Positions 1 to 9,198 of a stretch of DNA of 64,000 nt are shown one piece after another. Under the pieces are notes generated by a model. It was not told the DNA's origin. It made no database searches and worked only from the letters and a program-made list of their open reading frames with translations. The position numbers and the translations under genes are program-made. The number at the start of each line of letters is the position of its first letter. The first letter of the stretch is position 1. The stretch is from Ferrovibrio terrae (GTDB taxonomy: Bacteria > Pseudomonadota > Alphaproteobacteria > Ferrovibrionales > Ferrovibrionaceae): positions 3,570,001 to 3,634,000 of the forward strand of contig NZ_CP041636.1 of NCBI RefSeq assembly GCF_007197755.1, written 5' to 3'.

Positions 1-904
1 TGCGGATCAGCTTATCGTTGCTCTCGGGCTTCAGGCCCTCGACGCCCGCGACGTCGACCGGCGACGGCAGGTAGTCGATGACGGCGTCGAGCAGCGGCTG
101 CACGCCCTTGTTCTTGAAGGCCGAGCCGCACAGCACGGGCACGAACTTGCCGGCAATGGTGCCCTTGCGGATGCAGGCGGTCAGGGTCTTATCGTCGGGC
201 TCGTTGCCCTCGAGATAGGCTTCCAGCGCCGCGTCATCCATCTCGATGGCGACGTCGATCATCTTCTGGCGCCACTCGGCAGCCTGTTCCTTCAGATCGG
301 CCGGAATCTCGTCGTAGAAGAACTCAGCGCCCAGGCTCTCATCCTTCCAGATGATCGCGCGGTTGCGCACCAGGTCGACCACGCCCTTGAAGTCGGCTTC
401 CGCGCCGATCGGCAGCGTCAGCACCAGCGGCTTGGCACCCAGGCGGTCAATGATCATGTCGACGCAGCGGAAGAAGTTCGCGCCCATGCGGTCGAGCTTG
501 TTGACGAAGCACATGCGCGGCACGCCGTACTTGTCGGCCTGGCGCCACACGGTCTCCGACTGTGGCTCAACGCCGGCAACGCCGTCGAACAGGCAGACCG
601 CACCGTCGAGCACGCGCAGCGAACGCTCGACTTCAATGGTGAAGTCGACGTGGCCGGGGGTGTCGATGATGTTGATGCGGTGATCGTTCCAGAAGCAGGT
701 CGTGGCGGCCGACGTGATCGTGATGCCGCGTTCCTGCTCCTGCTCCATCCAGTCCATCGTGGCAGCGCCATCATGGACTTCGCCGATCTTGTGCGAACGG
801 CCGGTATAATAAAGCACGCGCTCCGTGGTCGTGGTCTTGCCGGCATCGATGTGGGCCATGATGCCGATATTGCGGTAGCGCTCGTAGGGAGTAGTGCGAG
901 GCAT
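1..904 (-). CDS. fusA: Elongation factor G, N-terminal part (runs off window edge)
   Basis: Ribosomal translocase GTPase that moves tRNA and mRNA after peptide-bond formation and helps RRF recycle ribosomes. The visible 301 codons cover the G domain: P-loop AHIDAGKTT near residue 18, switch I with the invariant RGITI, the DTPGHVDF G3 motif and NKLDRMGA as G4. The C-terminal domains lie outside the window. The start ATG at 904 gives the usual [15 protein letters not shown] beginning. It follows rpsG by 30 bp in the str operon order rpsL-rpsG-fusA. The family call is certain. Only the truncation by the window edge limits the entry. Confidence 0.97.
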   Translation of the reverse strand, partial: MPRTTPYERYRNIGIMAHIDAGKTTTTERVLYYTGRSHKIGEVHDGAATMDWMEQEQERGITITSAATTCFWNDHRINIIDTPGHVDFTIEVERSLRVLDGAVCLFDGVAGVEPQSETVWRQADKYGVPRMCFVNKLDRMGANFFRCVDMIIDRLGAKPLVLTLPIGAEADFKGVVDLVRNRAIIWKDESLGAEFFYDEIPADLKEQAAEWRQKMIDVAIEMDDAALEAYLEGNEPDDKTLTACIRKGTIAGKFVPVLCGSAFKNKGVQPLLDAVIDYLPSPVDVAGVEGLKPESNDKLIR

Positions 905-934
905 GACGATCTCCGAAAACTCTTAAGCCGCTTC

Positions 935-1420
<486 letters not shown>

Positions 1421-1792
1421 TTACTTCGGACGCTTCGCGCCGTACTTCGAACGGCGCTGCTTGCGGTCCTTGACGCCCTGCGTGTCGAGCACGCCGCGGA
1501 TGATGTGATAGCGAACGCCCGGAAGATCCTTCACGCGGCCGCCGCGGATCATCACCACCGAGTGTTCCTGCAGGTTATGGCCTTCGCCAGGAATGTAGCT
1601 CGTGACTTCGAAGCCGTTGGTCAGGCGCACGCGGGCAACCTTACGAAGCGCCGAGTTCGGCTTCTTCGGGGTCGTGGTGTACACACGCGTGCACACGCCG
1701 CGACGCTGCGGGCATTCCTGCAGCGCGGGAACCTTGTCACGGACCGGCTTCGGGTGACGCGGCTTGCGGATCAGCTGATTGATCGTCGGCAT
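1421..1792 (-). CDS. rpsL: 30S ribosomal protein S12
   Basis: Decoding-site protein of the small subunit, 123 residues. I chose the ATG at 1792 because it gives the canonical [12 protein letters not shown] start. The frame stays open upstream, but those residues do not resemble S12. A purine-rich GGCGGAG lies about 11 bp upstream. The [13 protein letters not shown] segment and the [11 protein letters not shown] segment carry the lysines that are classically mutated in streptomycin resistance, and both appear wild type. First gene of the str operon, preceded by a 388-bp leader region with two candidate promoters. Confidence 0.97.
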   Translation of the reverse strand: MPTINQLIRKPRHPKPVRDKVPALQECPQRRGVCTRVYTTTPKKPNSALRKVARVRLTNGFEVTSYIPGEGHNLQEHSVVMIRGGRVKDLPGVRYHIIRGVLDTQGVKDRKQRRSKYGAKRPK

Positions 1793-1934
1793 ACGAGTTG
1801 AAACTCCGCCAAGTTGGTCCAACACATAAAAAAACACCAAGGCGAACCACCGGCGGCTTTTACAAGCCTGGCGATCCGCCTCGAACTTCCGCTCCAGACC
1901 CATCCTTACGGCCCATTGGCCGCGGAGAGGGGTC

Positions 1935-1963
1935 TTTATGTCCAGTGCGTTAGCTAGCCTCAA
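1935..1963 (-). promoter_or_regulatory. Candidate proximal promoter of the rpsL operon
   Basis: On the minus strand TTGAGG (1958-1963) and CATAAA (1935-1940) are separated by exactly 17 bp. Transcription would start near 1928 and give a leader of about 135 nt before rpsL. This is a pattern match only, and it competes with the distal candidate at 2042-2070. Confidence 0.4.
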
Positions 1964-2041
1964 CGTGAGCGCTACGGAGGCCCGCTGTTCATCAACCGCG
2001 TTTAGGAAAGTTCCCTACGGGCCGGTCGAATCGCGGGGCGG

Positions 2042-2070
2042 ACATTACTCACCGTGCCCTACCCGGTCAA
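2042..2070 (-). promoter_or_regulatory. Candidate distal promoter of the rpsL operon
   Basis: On the minus strand TTGACC (2065-2070), a 17-bp spacer and TAATGT (2042-2047). The -35 matches the sigma-70 consensus at five of six positions and the -10 at three. The whole 1793-2180 gap holds no convincing protein gene. Besides the two promoters, it contains a short GGCGT/ACGCC hairpin at about 2140-2155, just beyond the end of the reductase gene. Confidence 0.4.
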
Positions 2071-2180
2071 GGGCGATTTCCCGCTTTCCGCCGATCTTTT
2101 TCGCATTGCATAAAAGCCGGAGAAAAGCCCGGTATTCCAAGGCGTCCAACGCCGGAAATTGACCAGCCCGATACGAACAA

Positions 2181-2762
2181 TCAGAGAACTTCACAGGCCT
2201 CCGCGAACTCCAGTCGCGGGCTGCGGGCGAAGAGCTTGGTAGAATCGCCATGACCGAGGTTACAGAGGAAGTTGGACCGGACCCGGCCGCCCGGGAAGAA
2301 TTCGGCATCCACCCTGGCATTGTCGAAGCCCGACATCGGCCCGGTATCCAACCCCACCGCGCGGGCGGCCAGGATGAAATAGGCGCCCTGCAGGCTTCCG
2401 TTACGGAAGGCAACCATCTCGGCCACCTTGGGATCGTTGAACCAGTTCCGGGCATCCGGGTTATGCGGAAACAGCCGGGGCATATGCTCCGCAAACTGAA
2501 GATCGTAGCCGATGATCGCGGTCACCGGCGCGGCCATGGTCTTCTCCAGGTTGCCCGGGCCCATCGCCGGCTTCAGCCGCGCCTTGGCCTCCGCTGAACG
2601 AACAAAGACGATGCGGGCCGGCGAGCAGTTGGCGCTGGTCGGCGCCATCTTCATCAGGTCGTAGAGCCGGTGCAGGTCATCGTCGGTGACCGGCCGGTCC
2701 AGCCAGCCGTTATGGGTGCGTGCGGTCCTGAACAGGGTATCGAGAGCGGCGGCATCGAGCAT
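2181..2762 (-). CDS. rutE: RutE/HadB-type nitroreductase-family reductase
   Basis: FMN-dependent nitroreductase-family protein of 193 residues, resembling E. coli RutE over its whole length. RutE reduces malonic semialdehyde to 3-hydroxypropionate in pyrimidine degradation. The marks I recognise are [12 protein letters not shown] at the N-terminus, [15 protein letters not shown], the [16 protein letters not shown] segment and [16 protein letters not shown] chose the ATG at 2762, since the 29 codons upstream do not resemble the family; GGAG lies about 10 bp before it. No other rut genes are nearby, so the physiological substrate is open. Divergent from gltA across a 220-bp region with two palindromes. 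Confidence 0.85.
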   Translation of the reverse strand: MLDAAALDTLFRTARTHNGWLDRPVTDDDLHRLYDLMKMAPTSANCSPARIVFVRSAEAKARLKPAMGPGNLEKTMAAPVTAIIGYDLQFAEHMPRLFPHNPDARNWFNDPKVAEMVAFRNGSLQGAYFILAARAVGLDTGPMSGFDNARVDAEFFPGGRVRSNFLCNLGHGDSTKLFARSPRLEFAEACEVL

Positions 2763-2831
2763 AAGCGTCCATCTCCGGGGCAAAGTAAGTTTCCCTGCCC
2801 TAGCACGGCAATGTATGGATGCAAATGCCGA

Positions 2832-2847
2832 GTTACGGTGGCGTAAC
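2832..2847. promoter_or_regulatory. Palindrome GTTACG-N4-CGTAAC, candidate operator
   Basis: Perfect 6-bp inverted repeat with a 4-bp centre, 70-85 bp upstream of the rutE start and 136 bp upstream of gltA. Its size and place suit a dimeric repressor or activator. No cognate regulator can be named. Confidence 0.35.
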
Positions 2848-2935
2848 ATACAGCGGCGGCAGGAAATTTATTCATCCAAGGTCGGATATTTTGCGAGCCG
2901 AGAACACTTTTCTCTGGCGCGGGCCCCGCCCTATA

Positions 2936-2953
2936 GTGTTGTTACAACAACAC
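2936..2953. promoter_or_regulatory. Palindrome GTGTTGTTACAACAACAC upstream of gltA
   Basis: An 8-bp inverted repeat with a 2-bp centre, ending 29 bp before the gltA start. It overlaps a TATAGT at 2932-2937 that could serve as the -10 box of gltA, so a bound protein could block initiation. The -35 region of that promoter is not recognisable. Confidence 0.35.
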
Positions 2954-2982
2954 ATATGCAGTTCCAATCTGGGGGTACCCGA

Positions 2983-4287
2983 ATGACCACCGGCAGCAAG
3001 CCTGTTACGCTCACCGATCCGAATACTGGAAAGACCGTCACCCTTCCCATGCTGGACGGTTCGGTTGGCCCGTCGGTGATCGACATCCGCAAGCTTTATG
3101 CCGAGACCGGTCACTTCACCTACGACCCGGGTTTCACCTCGACCGCCAGCACCGAAAGCAAGATCACCTACATCGATGGCGATGAAGGCGTGCTGCTGTA
3201 TCGCGGCTACGACATTGCCGAACTGGCCGAACATTCGACCTTCCTCGAAACCTGCTACCTGCTGCTGAACGGCGAGCTGCCGAATCCCTCGCAGAAGACA
3301 AGCTTCGAGAATTCGATCACCAATCACACCATGCTGCACGAACAGATCCACTTCCTGTTCCGCGGCTTCCGGCGCGATGCGCATCCCATGGCCGTGATGT
3401 GCGGCGTGGTGGGCGCCCTCTCCGCCTTCTATCACGATGCGACCGACTACGACGATCCGAAGCAGCGCATGATCGCGCAGCATCGTCTGATTGCGAAGAT
3501 GCCGACGATTGCGGCAATGGCCTTCAAGTATTCGATCGGCCAGCCGTTCATGTATCCGCGCAACGATCTCGGCTATGCCGAGAATTTCCTGCAGATGACG
3601 TTCGGTGTGCCGGCCGAGCCCTACAAGATGAGCCCGGTTCTGGCCAAGGCCATGGATCGCATCTTCATCCTGCATGCCGATCACGAGCAGAATGCCTCGA
3701 CGTCGACCGTGCGCCTCGCCGGTTCGTCGGGTGCCAACCCGTTTGCCTGCATCGCCGCCGGCATCGCCTGCCTGTGGGGCCCCGCACACGGCGGCGCCAA
3801 TGAAGCCGTGCTGAAGATGCTGGAAGAGATCGGCTCGGTCGACAAGGTCGGCGAAGCCGTGAAGAAGGCCAAGGACAAGAATTCGGGCTTCCGCCTGATG
3901 GGCTTCGGCCACCGCGTCTACAAGAACTACGATCCGCGCGCCAAGGTGATGCGCGAGACCTGCTACGAGGTTCTGGAAGAACTGGGCGTGAAGGACGAGC
4001 CGCTGCTGAAGATGGCGATGGAACTGGAGCGTATCGCGCTGGAAGACGACTACTTCGTCTCCAAGAAGCTGTATCCGAATGTCGACTTCTATTCGGGCAT
4101 CATCCTGCGCGCCATGGGCTTCCCGACCGCGATGTTCACCGCGCTGTTCGCCCTGGCCCGTACCGTCGGCTGGATCTCCCAGTGGAACGAGATGATCGAG
4201 GATCCGGCCCAGAAGATCGGCCGCCCCCGTCAGCTTTACACCGGCGCGACCCAGCGGCCGTATATTCCGCTCGACAAGCGTAAATAA
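2983..4287 (+). CDS. gltA: Citrate synthase (type II, hexameric class)
   Basis: Condenses acetyl-CoA with oxaloacetate to citrate, the entry step of the TCA cycle. It is 434 residues, close to E. coli GltA. Catalytic residues are visible as His269 (GPAHGGANE), His310 ([15 protein letters not shown]) and Asp368 (NVDFYSG). The N-terminal beta domain found in the Gram-negative type II enzymes is present. I chose the ATG at 2983, 8 bp after GGGGG; an ATG at 2956 would add nine residues and lies just after the palindrome. In-frame codons further upstream overlap the divergent gene and are not used. Confidence 0.96.
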   Translation: MTTGSKPVTLTDPNTGKTVTLPMLDGSVGPSVIDIRKLYAETGHFTYDPGFTSTASTESKITYIDGDEGVLLYRGYDIAELAEHSTFLETCYLLLNGELPNPSQKTSFENSITNHTMLHEQIHFLFRGFRRDAHPMAVMCGVVGALSAFYHDATDYDDPKQRMIAQHRLIAKMPTIAAMAFKYSIGQPFMYPRNDLGYAENFLQMTFGVPAEPYKMSPVLAKAMDRIFILHADHEQNASTSTVRLAGSSGANPFACIAAGIACLWGPAHGGANEAVLKMLEEIGSVDKVGEAVKKAKDKNSGFRLMGFGHRVYKNYDPRAKVMRETCYEVLEELGVKDEPLLKMAMELERIALEDDYFVSKKLYPNVDFYSGIILRAMGFPTAMFTALFALARTVGWISQWNEMIEDPAQKIGRPRQLYTGATQRPYIPLDKRK

Positions 4288-4337
4288 TCCTCGGATTATC
4301 GACGCGGACTTCACGGCACCGTTGGGAGGCGGGCCGC

Positions 4338-4547
4338 ATGGGCAAACAGGCAGAGCAGCGCGGCGGGCAGCCGCCTTCGGGAACCCGGGCCACCGGGTAC
4401 GGCTGGTTGCGTCCGGGCTATCTGGATCTGCCGGCTGCCGCCAATGACAACCGGATGACGCCGCAATCGCTGCTGCGTCAGCCGCGGGTCTGGGGCTGGG
4501 TTGCCATGATCGGCCTGTCCATCGCCCTGATCGCCGCCCGGCTCTAA
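4338..4547 (+). CDS. Small single-pass membrane protein of unknown function
   Basis: A 69-residue open frame 50 bp after gltA, with a good GGGAGG ribosome binding site 8 bp before the ATG. Residues 1-48 are polar and rich in Gly, Gln and Arg, with the AANDNR motif often seen in short alphaproteobacterial proteins. Residues about 50-67 ([18 protein letters not shown]) form one hydrophobic helix at the very C-terminus. A strong terminator follows directly at 4572, so gltA and this gene are probably cotranscribed. I do not recognise the family. The ribosome binding site and the terminator placement favour a real gene. Confidence 0.6.
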   Translation: MGKQAEQRGGQPPSGTRATGYGWLRPGYLDLPAAANDNRMTPQSLLRQPRVWGWVAMIGLSIALIAARL

Positions 4548-4571
4548 TCCGCCGTACCTGTCAATTGCACC

Positions 4572-4601
4572 AGGGCTGCCTCCGGGCAGCCCTTTGTTTT
4601 T
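4572..4601 (+). terminator. Intrinsic terminator after gltA and the small membrane protein
   Basis: Perfect 9-bp stem AGGGCTGCC/GGCAGCCCT with a TCCG loop, followed by TTGTTTTT. It lies between the small gene and the histidine kinase, which separates the two transcription units. Confidence 0.9.
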
Positions 4602-4680
4602 CCGGGTTTCGCGCCGCTCGAAAATCCGGTCGAACATCAATACCATTGCAGACTGTCGCCGCCGCCAACCCGGACCCGTC

Positions 4681-7017
4681 ATGCACCTGAGTGTGCGCCT
4701 TAAACTGGCTGCCGCCTTTGCCATCTCCGTCCTGACCGCCGCCGGTCTCGGGCTCGCGGCATTCTGGGCGGTGCAATCGGTCGGCGACCTGGTGGTGCGT
4801 CTGTATGACCAGCCGCTGATGACCATTAATTACGCCCGGCTGGCGCAAACCAGCTTCGTCACCCAGGAATTGCTGACGCGGGAAATCGCCGCCGCAAGCC
4901 ACGTCGTCGACAGTGGCCAGCATGCCGAGGACATCCGCGACCGCAACGAGGATTTCATTTCCGATATCGCCGTTGCTGAAGAGCGTGGTCTCAATCCCGG
5001 CATCCGCAAATACGGCGAGGAAATCCGCACGCTGAACGGATTGTGGGTGGATGCAGCCCTGCGCGCGCTGGAACACCCCCCCGAAAGCCGCGAACGCGTG
5101 GAACTGCTGCAGACCCGTGAAGCAATTGCCGGCGAGATCACCGAGGCTCTGGAAATCCTGACCCAGCTCGCCGCCGAAGACGGTTTTGTCTTTCGCAGCG
5201 AGGCCGAGGAAACCATCCAGCAGACCAAAGACCGGACGCTGATGATGATCGCCGCGCTGGCCGTCGTCATCATCGTCGTCTCGCTTCTGTTGATCCGTAA
5301 TATCGTGGTGCCGCTCGGCACGATGACCAGCGCGATGTTCCGCCTGGCCAAGGGGGAAACCGGGCTGAGCCTGCCCAAGCTGAAACGCCAGGACGAAATC
5401 GGCCGGATGGCGTCTTCGCTCCGCGTGTTCCGTCAGGCCATGGAAGACCTGCAGATCGCCCGTGAGCGGGCCGAGGCGGCAACCAAGGCCAAGTCGGAAT
5501 TCCTGGCGATGATGAGCCACGAAATCCGCACCCCCATGAACGGCGTACTCGGCCTCACCCGCCTGCTGACCAAGACGCCACTGAATCCCGAACAGCGCAA
5601 CCTCGCAGGCACGGTACTGGATTCTGCCGAGGCACTGCTGGTCATCCTCAACGACATTCTCGACTTCTCCAAACTGGAAGCTGGCCGGGTCGATGTCGAA
5701 AAGATCGACTACGACCTCAATCGCGTGGTGTCGGCCTCACTAACCCTGATGCGGAATCGGGCCGAGGAGAACGGCCTGCAGATCAATGCCGATATCGACC
5801 CGCATCTGCCGCGCTATCTGATCGGCGACCCGAATCGCCTGCGACAGATCGTTCTGAACCTGCTCGGCAATGCCATCAAATTCACCGAGCGCGGCCGGGT
5901 CGATGTGGTGGTGCGCGCCGAGCATGACGCGCAGAATGCAACGCCGACGATCCGCTTTGAAATCCGCGACACCGGTGTCGGAATTTCAAAGGAAGGCCTC
6001 GCCAAACTGTTCGGCAGTTTTGCCCAGGCCGACTCATCGATTACGCGCCGCTTTGGCGGCACCGGGCTCGGCCTTGCGATCTGCAAGCGCCTGGTCGAGG
6101 CGATGGACGGCAATATCGGCGTCGAGAGCGAAGTCGGCAAAGGCAGCACCTTCTGGTTCCGCCTGCCGCTGATCGCCGGTGCCGAGCCGCTGGCCGTGCA
6201 GAAAGGTGTCGATGAAACGCCTATGCCGCCCCTGCGCATTCTTGTCGCCGAGGATAATCCGGTGAACCGCAAGGTGGCTGCCGGTATACTGATGGAGCAA
6301 AAGCACCAGGTTGCCTTTGCCGTCAACGGCAAGCAGGCCGTCGAGGCGGCATCACAGGCCGAACCGCCGTTCGACGTTATCCTGATGGATGTGCATATGC
6401 CGGAGCTGGACGGGATCTCCGCCGCACGCGCCATCCGCCGGTTGCCCGAGCCGCACCGCGACACCCGGATCATCGCCGTCACCGCGTCGCTGAGCCACGA
6501 TGGCGTGCAGCGCTGCCTGGCTGCAGGCATGAACGATTATGTCGGCAAACCAATCGTGCCCGAAGCGCTGGACCAGGCGATACGGCGCGTCATGGGATTT
6601 GCGACTGGCGCCCAGCTTGAGGGCATGGAACCGGTGCCGTATGGCGGCCCGGAAGGCGAGTTCGATGGCACGCCCTTGGAAGACCTTGTGCGCGACCTTG
6701 GCGCCGAGATGGCGGTCGATCTGATTTCGACCTTTATCGAATTGACCTCGGAGATGAGTGCCGGGCTGGCGGATTTCGCCACGGATCAGGATTGCCACCG
6801 CATGGCGGAGCTTGGCCATAGCCTGAAAAGCTCCGCGGCCAGCCTTGGCCTGCGGGAAGTTCAGCGACTGGCTACGGGTCTGGAGCAGTCTGGCCTCGCG
6901 GGCGACGTGGCGACCGTAAATGAGTACACTGAGGCATTGAAGCTGGCCCTCGAGTCTGGGATAGCATGGTTGCGTGGCCGGAGTATGGAGCTGCAGCAGG
7001 GCGCAGCCGCGGGATGA
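4681..7017 (+). CDS. Hybrid sensor histidine kinase with receiver and Hpt domains
   Basis: Membrane phosphorelay kinase of 778 residues. Order: TM1 (about 7-30), a periplasmic helical sensor of about 155 residues, TM2 (about 188-210), HAMP, HisKA with [11 protein letters not shown] (phosphorylated His280), HATPase with N box [12 protein letters not shown]1 DTGVG and G2 GGTGLGLAI, a receiver with [10 protein letters not shown] (Asp570), and a C-terminal Hpt with [11 protein letters not shown] (His713). The layout is BarA/ArcB-like, without a PAS domain. I chose the ATG at 4681, because an open upstream extension runs through the preceding terminator. The next gene, 3 bp on, is a lone receiver protein and the likely phosphate acceptor. 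The signal sensed is unknown. Confidence 0.93.
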   Translation: MHLSVRLKLAAAFAISVLTAAGLGLAAFWAVQSVGDLVVRLYDQPLMTINYARLAQTSFVTQELLTREIAAASHVVDSGQHAEDIRDRNEDFISDIAVAEERGLNPGIRKYGEEIRTLNGLWVDAALRALEHPPESRERVELLQTREAIAGEITEALEILTQLAAEDGFVFRSEAEETIQQTKDRTLMMIAALAVVIIVVSLLLIRNIVVPLGTMTSAMFRLAKGETGLSLPKLKRQDEIGRMASSLRVFRQAMEDLQIARERAEAATKAKSEFLAMMSHEIRTPMNGVLGLTRLLTKTPLNPEQRNLAGTVLDSAEALLVILNDILDFSKLEAGRVDVEKIDYDLNRVVSASLTLMRNRAEENGLQINADIDPHLPRYLIGDPNRLRQIVLNLLGNAIKFTERGRVDVVVRAEHDAQNATPTIRFEIRDTGVGISKEGLAKLFGSFAQADSSITRRFGGTGLGLAICKRLVEAMDGNIGVESEVGKGSTFWFRLPLIAGAEPLAVQKGVDETPMPPLRILVAEDNPVNRKVAAGILMEQKHQVAFAVNGKQAVEAASQAEPPFDVILMDVHMPELDGISAARAIRRLPEPHRDTRIIAVTASLSHDGVQRCLAAGMNDYVGKPIVPEALDQAIRRVMGFATGAQLEGMEPVPYGGPEGEFDGTPLEDLVRDLGAEMAVDLISTFIELTSEMSAGLADFATDQDCHRMAELGHSLKSSAASLGLREVQRLATGLEQSGLAGDVATVNEYTEALKLALESGIAWLRGRSMELQQGAAAG

Positions 7018-7020
7018 AAT

Positions 7021-7434
7021 ATGCTGGATAACAAACTACCTGGCTTGGAACTTTTGCGCGTGCTGCTCGTAGAGGACGACATGTTCGCCCAGCGCCTCGC
7101 TGCCAGCGTATTGCGCCAGCTTGGCGTGCGGGACCTGACCATCGTCAAGGATGGCCAGGCCGCTATCGATCTGCTGGGATCTTCCCAGATTCAGTTCGAC
7201 CTGATTGTGTCGGACTGGAATATGCCGAAAGTGACCGGCCTCGACCTGCTGAAACATGTCCGGAAAACCTGGGTCAACATGCCCTTCCTGATGTTGACCG
7301 GGAATGCGAACGAGGAGTTCGTCATCACCGCACGCGAGAACAAGGTTGACGCCTATGTCATCAAGCCCTTCTCGGCCGGCCAGCTGCAGCAGAAACTCGC
7401 CGTGATGTTCAATATCCGGCTGCCGGGGACCTGA
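7021..7434 (+). CDS. Single-domain response regulator (CheY-like)
   Basis: A 137-residue receiver domain with no output domain. The acidic pocket is in VLLVEDD, the phosphoacceptor Asp65 in VSDWNMPKVTG, the conserved Thr in MLTGNA and the Lys in YVIKPFS. It starts 3 bp after the hybrid kinase stop, with GGGAT just upstream of the ATG, so the two are cotranscribed and very likely partners. It may pass phosphate onward or act by protein-protein contact. The alpha4-beta5 face is not diagnostic enough to call it a motility CheY, and no chemotaxis genes are nearby. Confidence 0.92.
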   Translation: MLDNKLPGLELLRVLLVEDDMFAQRLAASVLRQLGVRDLTIVKDGQAAIDLLGSSQIQFDLIVSDWNMPKVTGLDLLKHVRKTWVNMPFLMLTGNANEEFVITARENKVDAYVIKPFSAGQLQQKLAVMFNIRLPGT

Positions 7435-7519
7435 TTTTCCCGCCTGCCCTTGACCGGGCTGTCATCCAGTCTACTAGTTCTTCCGTATAAGCTGAGGATT
7501 CACCCCTCCTGGAGGAACA

Positions 7520-8311
7520 ATGCGTATCGCCGCCACAGCCGCCCTTAGCGCCTTCACCCTGCTCGCCGCCGCTCCCGCCCTCGCCCTCGACATGGCCGGC
7601 CTGACCAGCCGTAACGAGCTGCTGCTGTTCAGCGACAAGACCCCTGGCAAAACCAAGACCGTCGCGATCACCGGCGTGGAAGGCAAGCTGCTGGGCATCG
7701 ACGTGCGCCCGGCCGACGGCAAGCTCTATGCCCTGGGGCATGACGGCACGCTCTACACGGTTGATGCCGCCAGCGGCGCGGCGACCCGCAAGTCAAAGCT
7801 TTCGGTTGGGCTGGATGCCATCGACCATCTGGTGGTCGACTTCAATCCGCAGGCCGACCGGCTCCGCGTGATCGCCTCGACGGGCCAGAACCTGCGCGTC
7901 AATGTCGATACCGGGCAGACCGTGGTGGACGGCAAGCTGTCTTACCGCCCGCAGGACCGCAATGCCGGCAAGCCGATCGGTGTCTACGCCGGCGCCTATA
8001 TCAACTCCTACGCCGGCACAACACAGACCCAGTTGTTCGACATCGACAGCCTGAATGGCACCTACGTGGTGCAGGACCCGCCGAATGACGGCGTGCTGCG
8101 CACCGTGGCACCGACCGGAACCAAGCCGGGCACCATCGTTGATTCGATCGATATCTACACAGATGCCAAGGACGAGTATGCCGGCTTTGCCGTGTCGGAA
8201 AACCGGCTGCATCGCTTCGATGTGGCAACCGGCAAGGTCGGCAAGGGCAGCGCCATCGGTACCGGCAAGATCACCGTGATCGACATTGCCGTGCTGACGC
8301 CCCGTCGCTGA
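7520..8311 (+). CDS. Exported DUF4394 domain protein
   Basis: A 263-residue protein with a clear signal peptide (MRIAATAALSAFTLLAAAPALA, cleavage near residue 22). The rest carries the repeating blade-like pattern of DUF4394 proteins: LLGIDVRPADGKLYALG, then DHLVVDFNPQADRLRV and GQNLRVNVDTGQTV. This suggests a periplasmic beta-propeller-like fold. The function of the family is not established. An excellent GGAGG lies 5 bp before the ATG. TTGACC at 7450 with TACTAG at 7472 is a weak possible promoter. A cupredoxin gene starts 4 bp after the stop, so the two are probably coexpressed. Confidence 0.85.
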   Translation: MRIAATAALSAFTLLAAAPALALDMAGLTSRNELLLFSDKTPGKTKTVAITGVEGKLLGIDVRPADGKLYALGHDGTLYTVDAASGAATRKSKLSVGLDAIDHLVVDFNPQADRLRVIASTGQNLRVNVDTGQTVVDGKLSYRPQDRNAGKPIGVYAGAYINSYAGTTQTQLFDIDSLNGTYVVQDPPNDGVLRTVAPTGTKPGTIVDSIDIYTDAKDEYAGFAVSENRLHRFDVATGKVGKGSAIGTGKITVIDIAVLTPRR

Positions 8312-8315
8312 CCCG

Positions 8316-8663
8316 ATGCGTAAAGGACATGCAATCTTTGCCGCACTGTTCGGCCTCGCACTGGGCGGTGCTGTGGGGCTGTATGCTCATCTGGCCGAAG
8401 CCCAGACCGGCACCGTGATCGTTCAGCAGGGCATCGCCTTCAAGCCCGGCAAAGCCACTGTGAAAGCCGGTGGCCAGATCACCTTCCGCAATGAAGATCC
8501 GTTCGGGCACAATGTCTATTCGCCCAGCAAGGGCGGCATCTTCGACATCGGCCTGCAGCAGCCGGAGTCTGAAACCGCCGTCGTCTTCAAGGAGGCTGGC
8601 GAATACGTCATCCAGTGCCGCATCCACCCAAAGATGAAAGCGACCATAACGGTCACGCCATAA
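8316..8663 (+). CDS. Periplasmic cupredoxin (plastocyanin-like)
   Basis: A 115-residue exported small blue copper protein. There is a signal peptide to about residue 29 (LAEAQ), then one cupredoxin domain. The full type 1 copper ligand set is visible: His65 in PFGHNVYS, then Cys101, His104 and Met107 in QCRIHPKMK. Similar proteins carry electrons or copper in the periplasm and are often called methylamine-utilisation-type plastocyanins, but no such pathway is present here. It starts 4 bp after the DUF4394 gene. A convergent terminator follows the stop. Confidence 0.88.
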   Translation: MRKGHAIFAALFGLALGGAVGLYAHLAEAQTGTVIVQQGIAFKPGKATVKAGGQITFRNEDPFGHNVYSPSKGGIFDIGLQQPESETAVVFKEAGEYVIQCRIHPKMKATITVTP

Positions 8664-8667
8664 AAAA

Positions 8668-8706
8668 AGCCCGGCCCGGAAATTGATCCTGGCCGGACTT
8701 TTCCTT
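8668..8706. terminator. Bidirectional terminator between cupredoxin gene and gloA
   Basis: Arms AAGCCCGGCC and GGCCGGACTT form a 10-bp stem with one mismatch. A T-run follows on the plus strand and a run of seven A (seven T on the minus strand) precedes it. It serves both converging transcripts. Confidence 0.75.
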
Positions 8707-8717
8707 ATCCGCCGGTC

Positions 8718-9158
8718 TCAGACCGGCTTGCGTTCGATCAATTCGATCTTGTAGCCATCCGGGTCTTCGATGAAGGCGATCACGCTGCCGCCATGCTTCA
8801 TCGGACCGGGCGGGCGCGGAATCTTCACGCCGGCTTCCTCCAGCACTTTGCAGACGCCATAGATATCCGGCACGCCAAGTGCGAGATGTCCGAAACCGGT
8901 GCCGATAGTGTAGGGCTCTTTCTGTCCCCAGTTATGGGTCAGCTCGATCACCGTGTTGCTCTTCTCGTCGCCATATCCGACGAAGGCAAGGGTAAATTCG
9001 CCCGAAGGATAATCGGTCTTGCGCAGCAGGGTCATGCCGAGTTTTTTGACATAGAAGTCGAGCGACTTCTCCAGGTCCAGCACGCGCAGCATGGTGTGCA
9101 GCATCTGGAAGCTGCCCGCTTGCACGGCGGCTTTGGTGATGGGGGCGGTTTCATTCAT
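8718..9158 (-). CDS. gloA: Lactoylglutathione lyase (glyoxalase I)
   Basis: Converts the methylglyoxal-glutathione hemithioacetal to S-lactoylglutathione. It is 146 residues with two VOC half-domains. The four metal ligands are visible: His21 (LHTMLRV), Glu72 (VIELTHNWG), His91 (GFGHLALGV) and Glu139 (KIELIE). I chose the ATG at 9158 because GGAGG lies 8 bp upstream; the frame stays open further but runs into the lpxB end. It starts 40 bp after lpxB on the same strand, so it may be the last gene of the long lpx transcript. Confidence 0.93.
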   Translation of the reverse strand: MNETAPITKAAVQAGSFQMLHTMLRVLDLEKSLDFYVKKLGMTLLRKTDYPSGEFTLAFVGYGDEKSNTVIELTHNWGQKEPYTIGTGFGHLALGVPDIYGVCKVLEEAGVKIPRPPGPMKHGGSVIAFIEDPDGYKIELIERKPV

Positions 9159-9198
9159 TGGCAGTCCTCCGAGGCTGGGTCGGCAATGATATGGGCAT

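Noticed and set aside
2181-2762. A complete rut pyrimidine-degradation operon
   Set aside because: Only the RutE-like reductase is present; neighbours are gltA and ribosomal genes.
4594-4680. Upstream extension of the hybrid kinase reading frame
   Set aside because: It begins inside the gltA terminator and adds a basic segment before a clean membrane-anchor N-terminus, so the ATG at 4681 is preferred.
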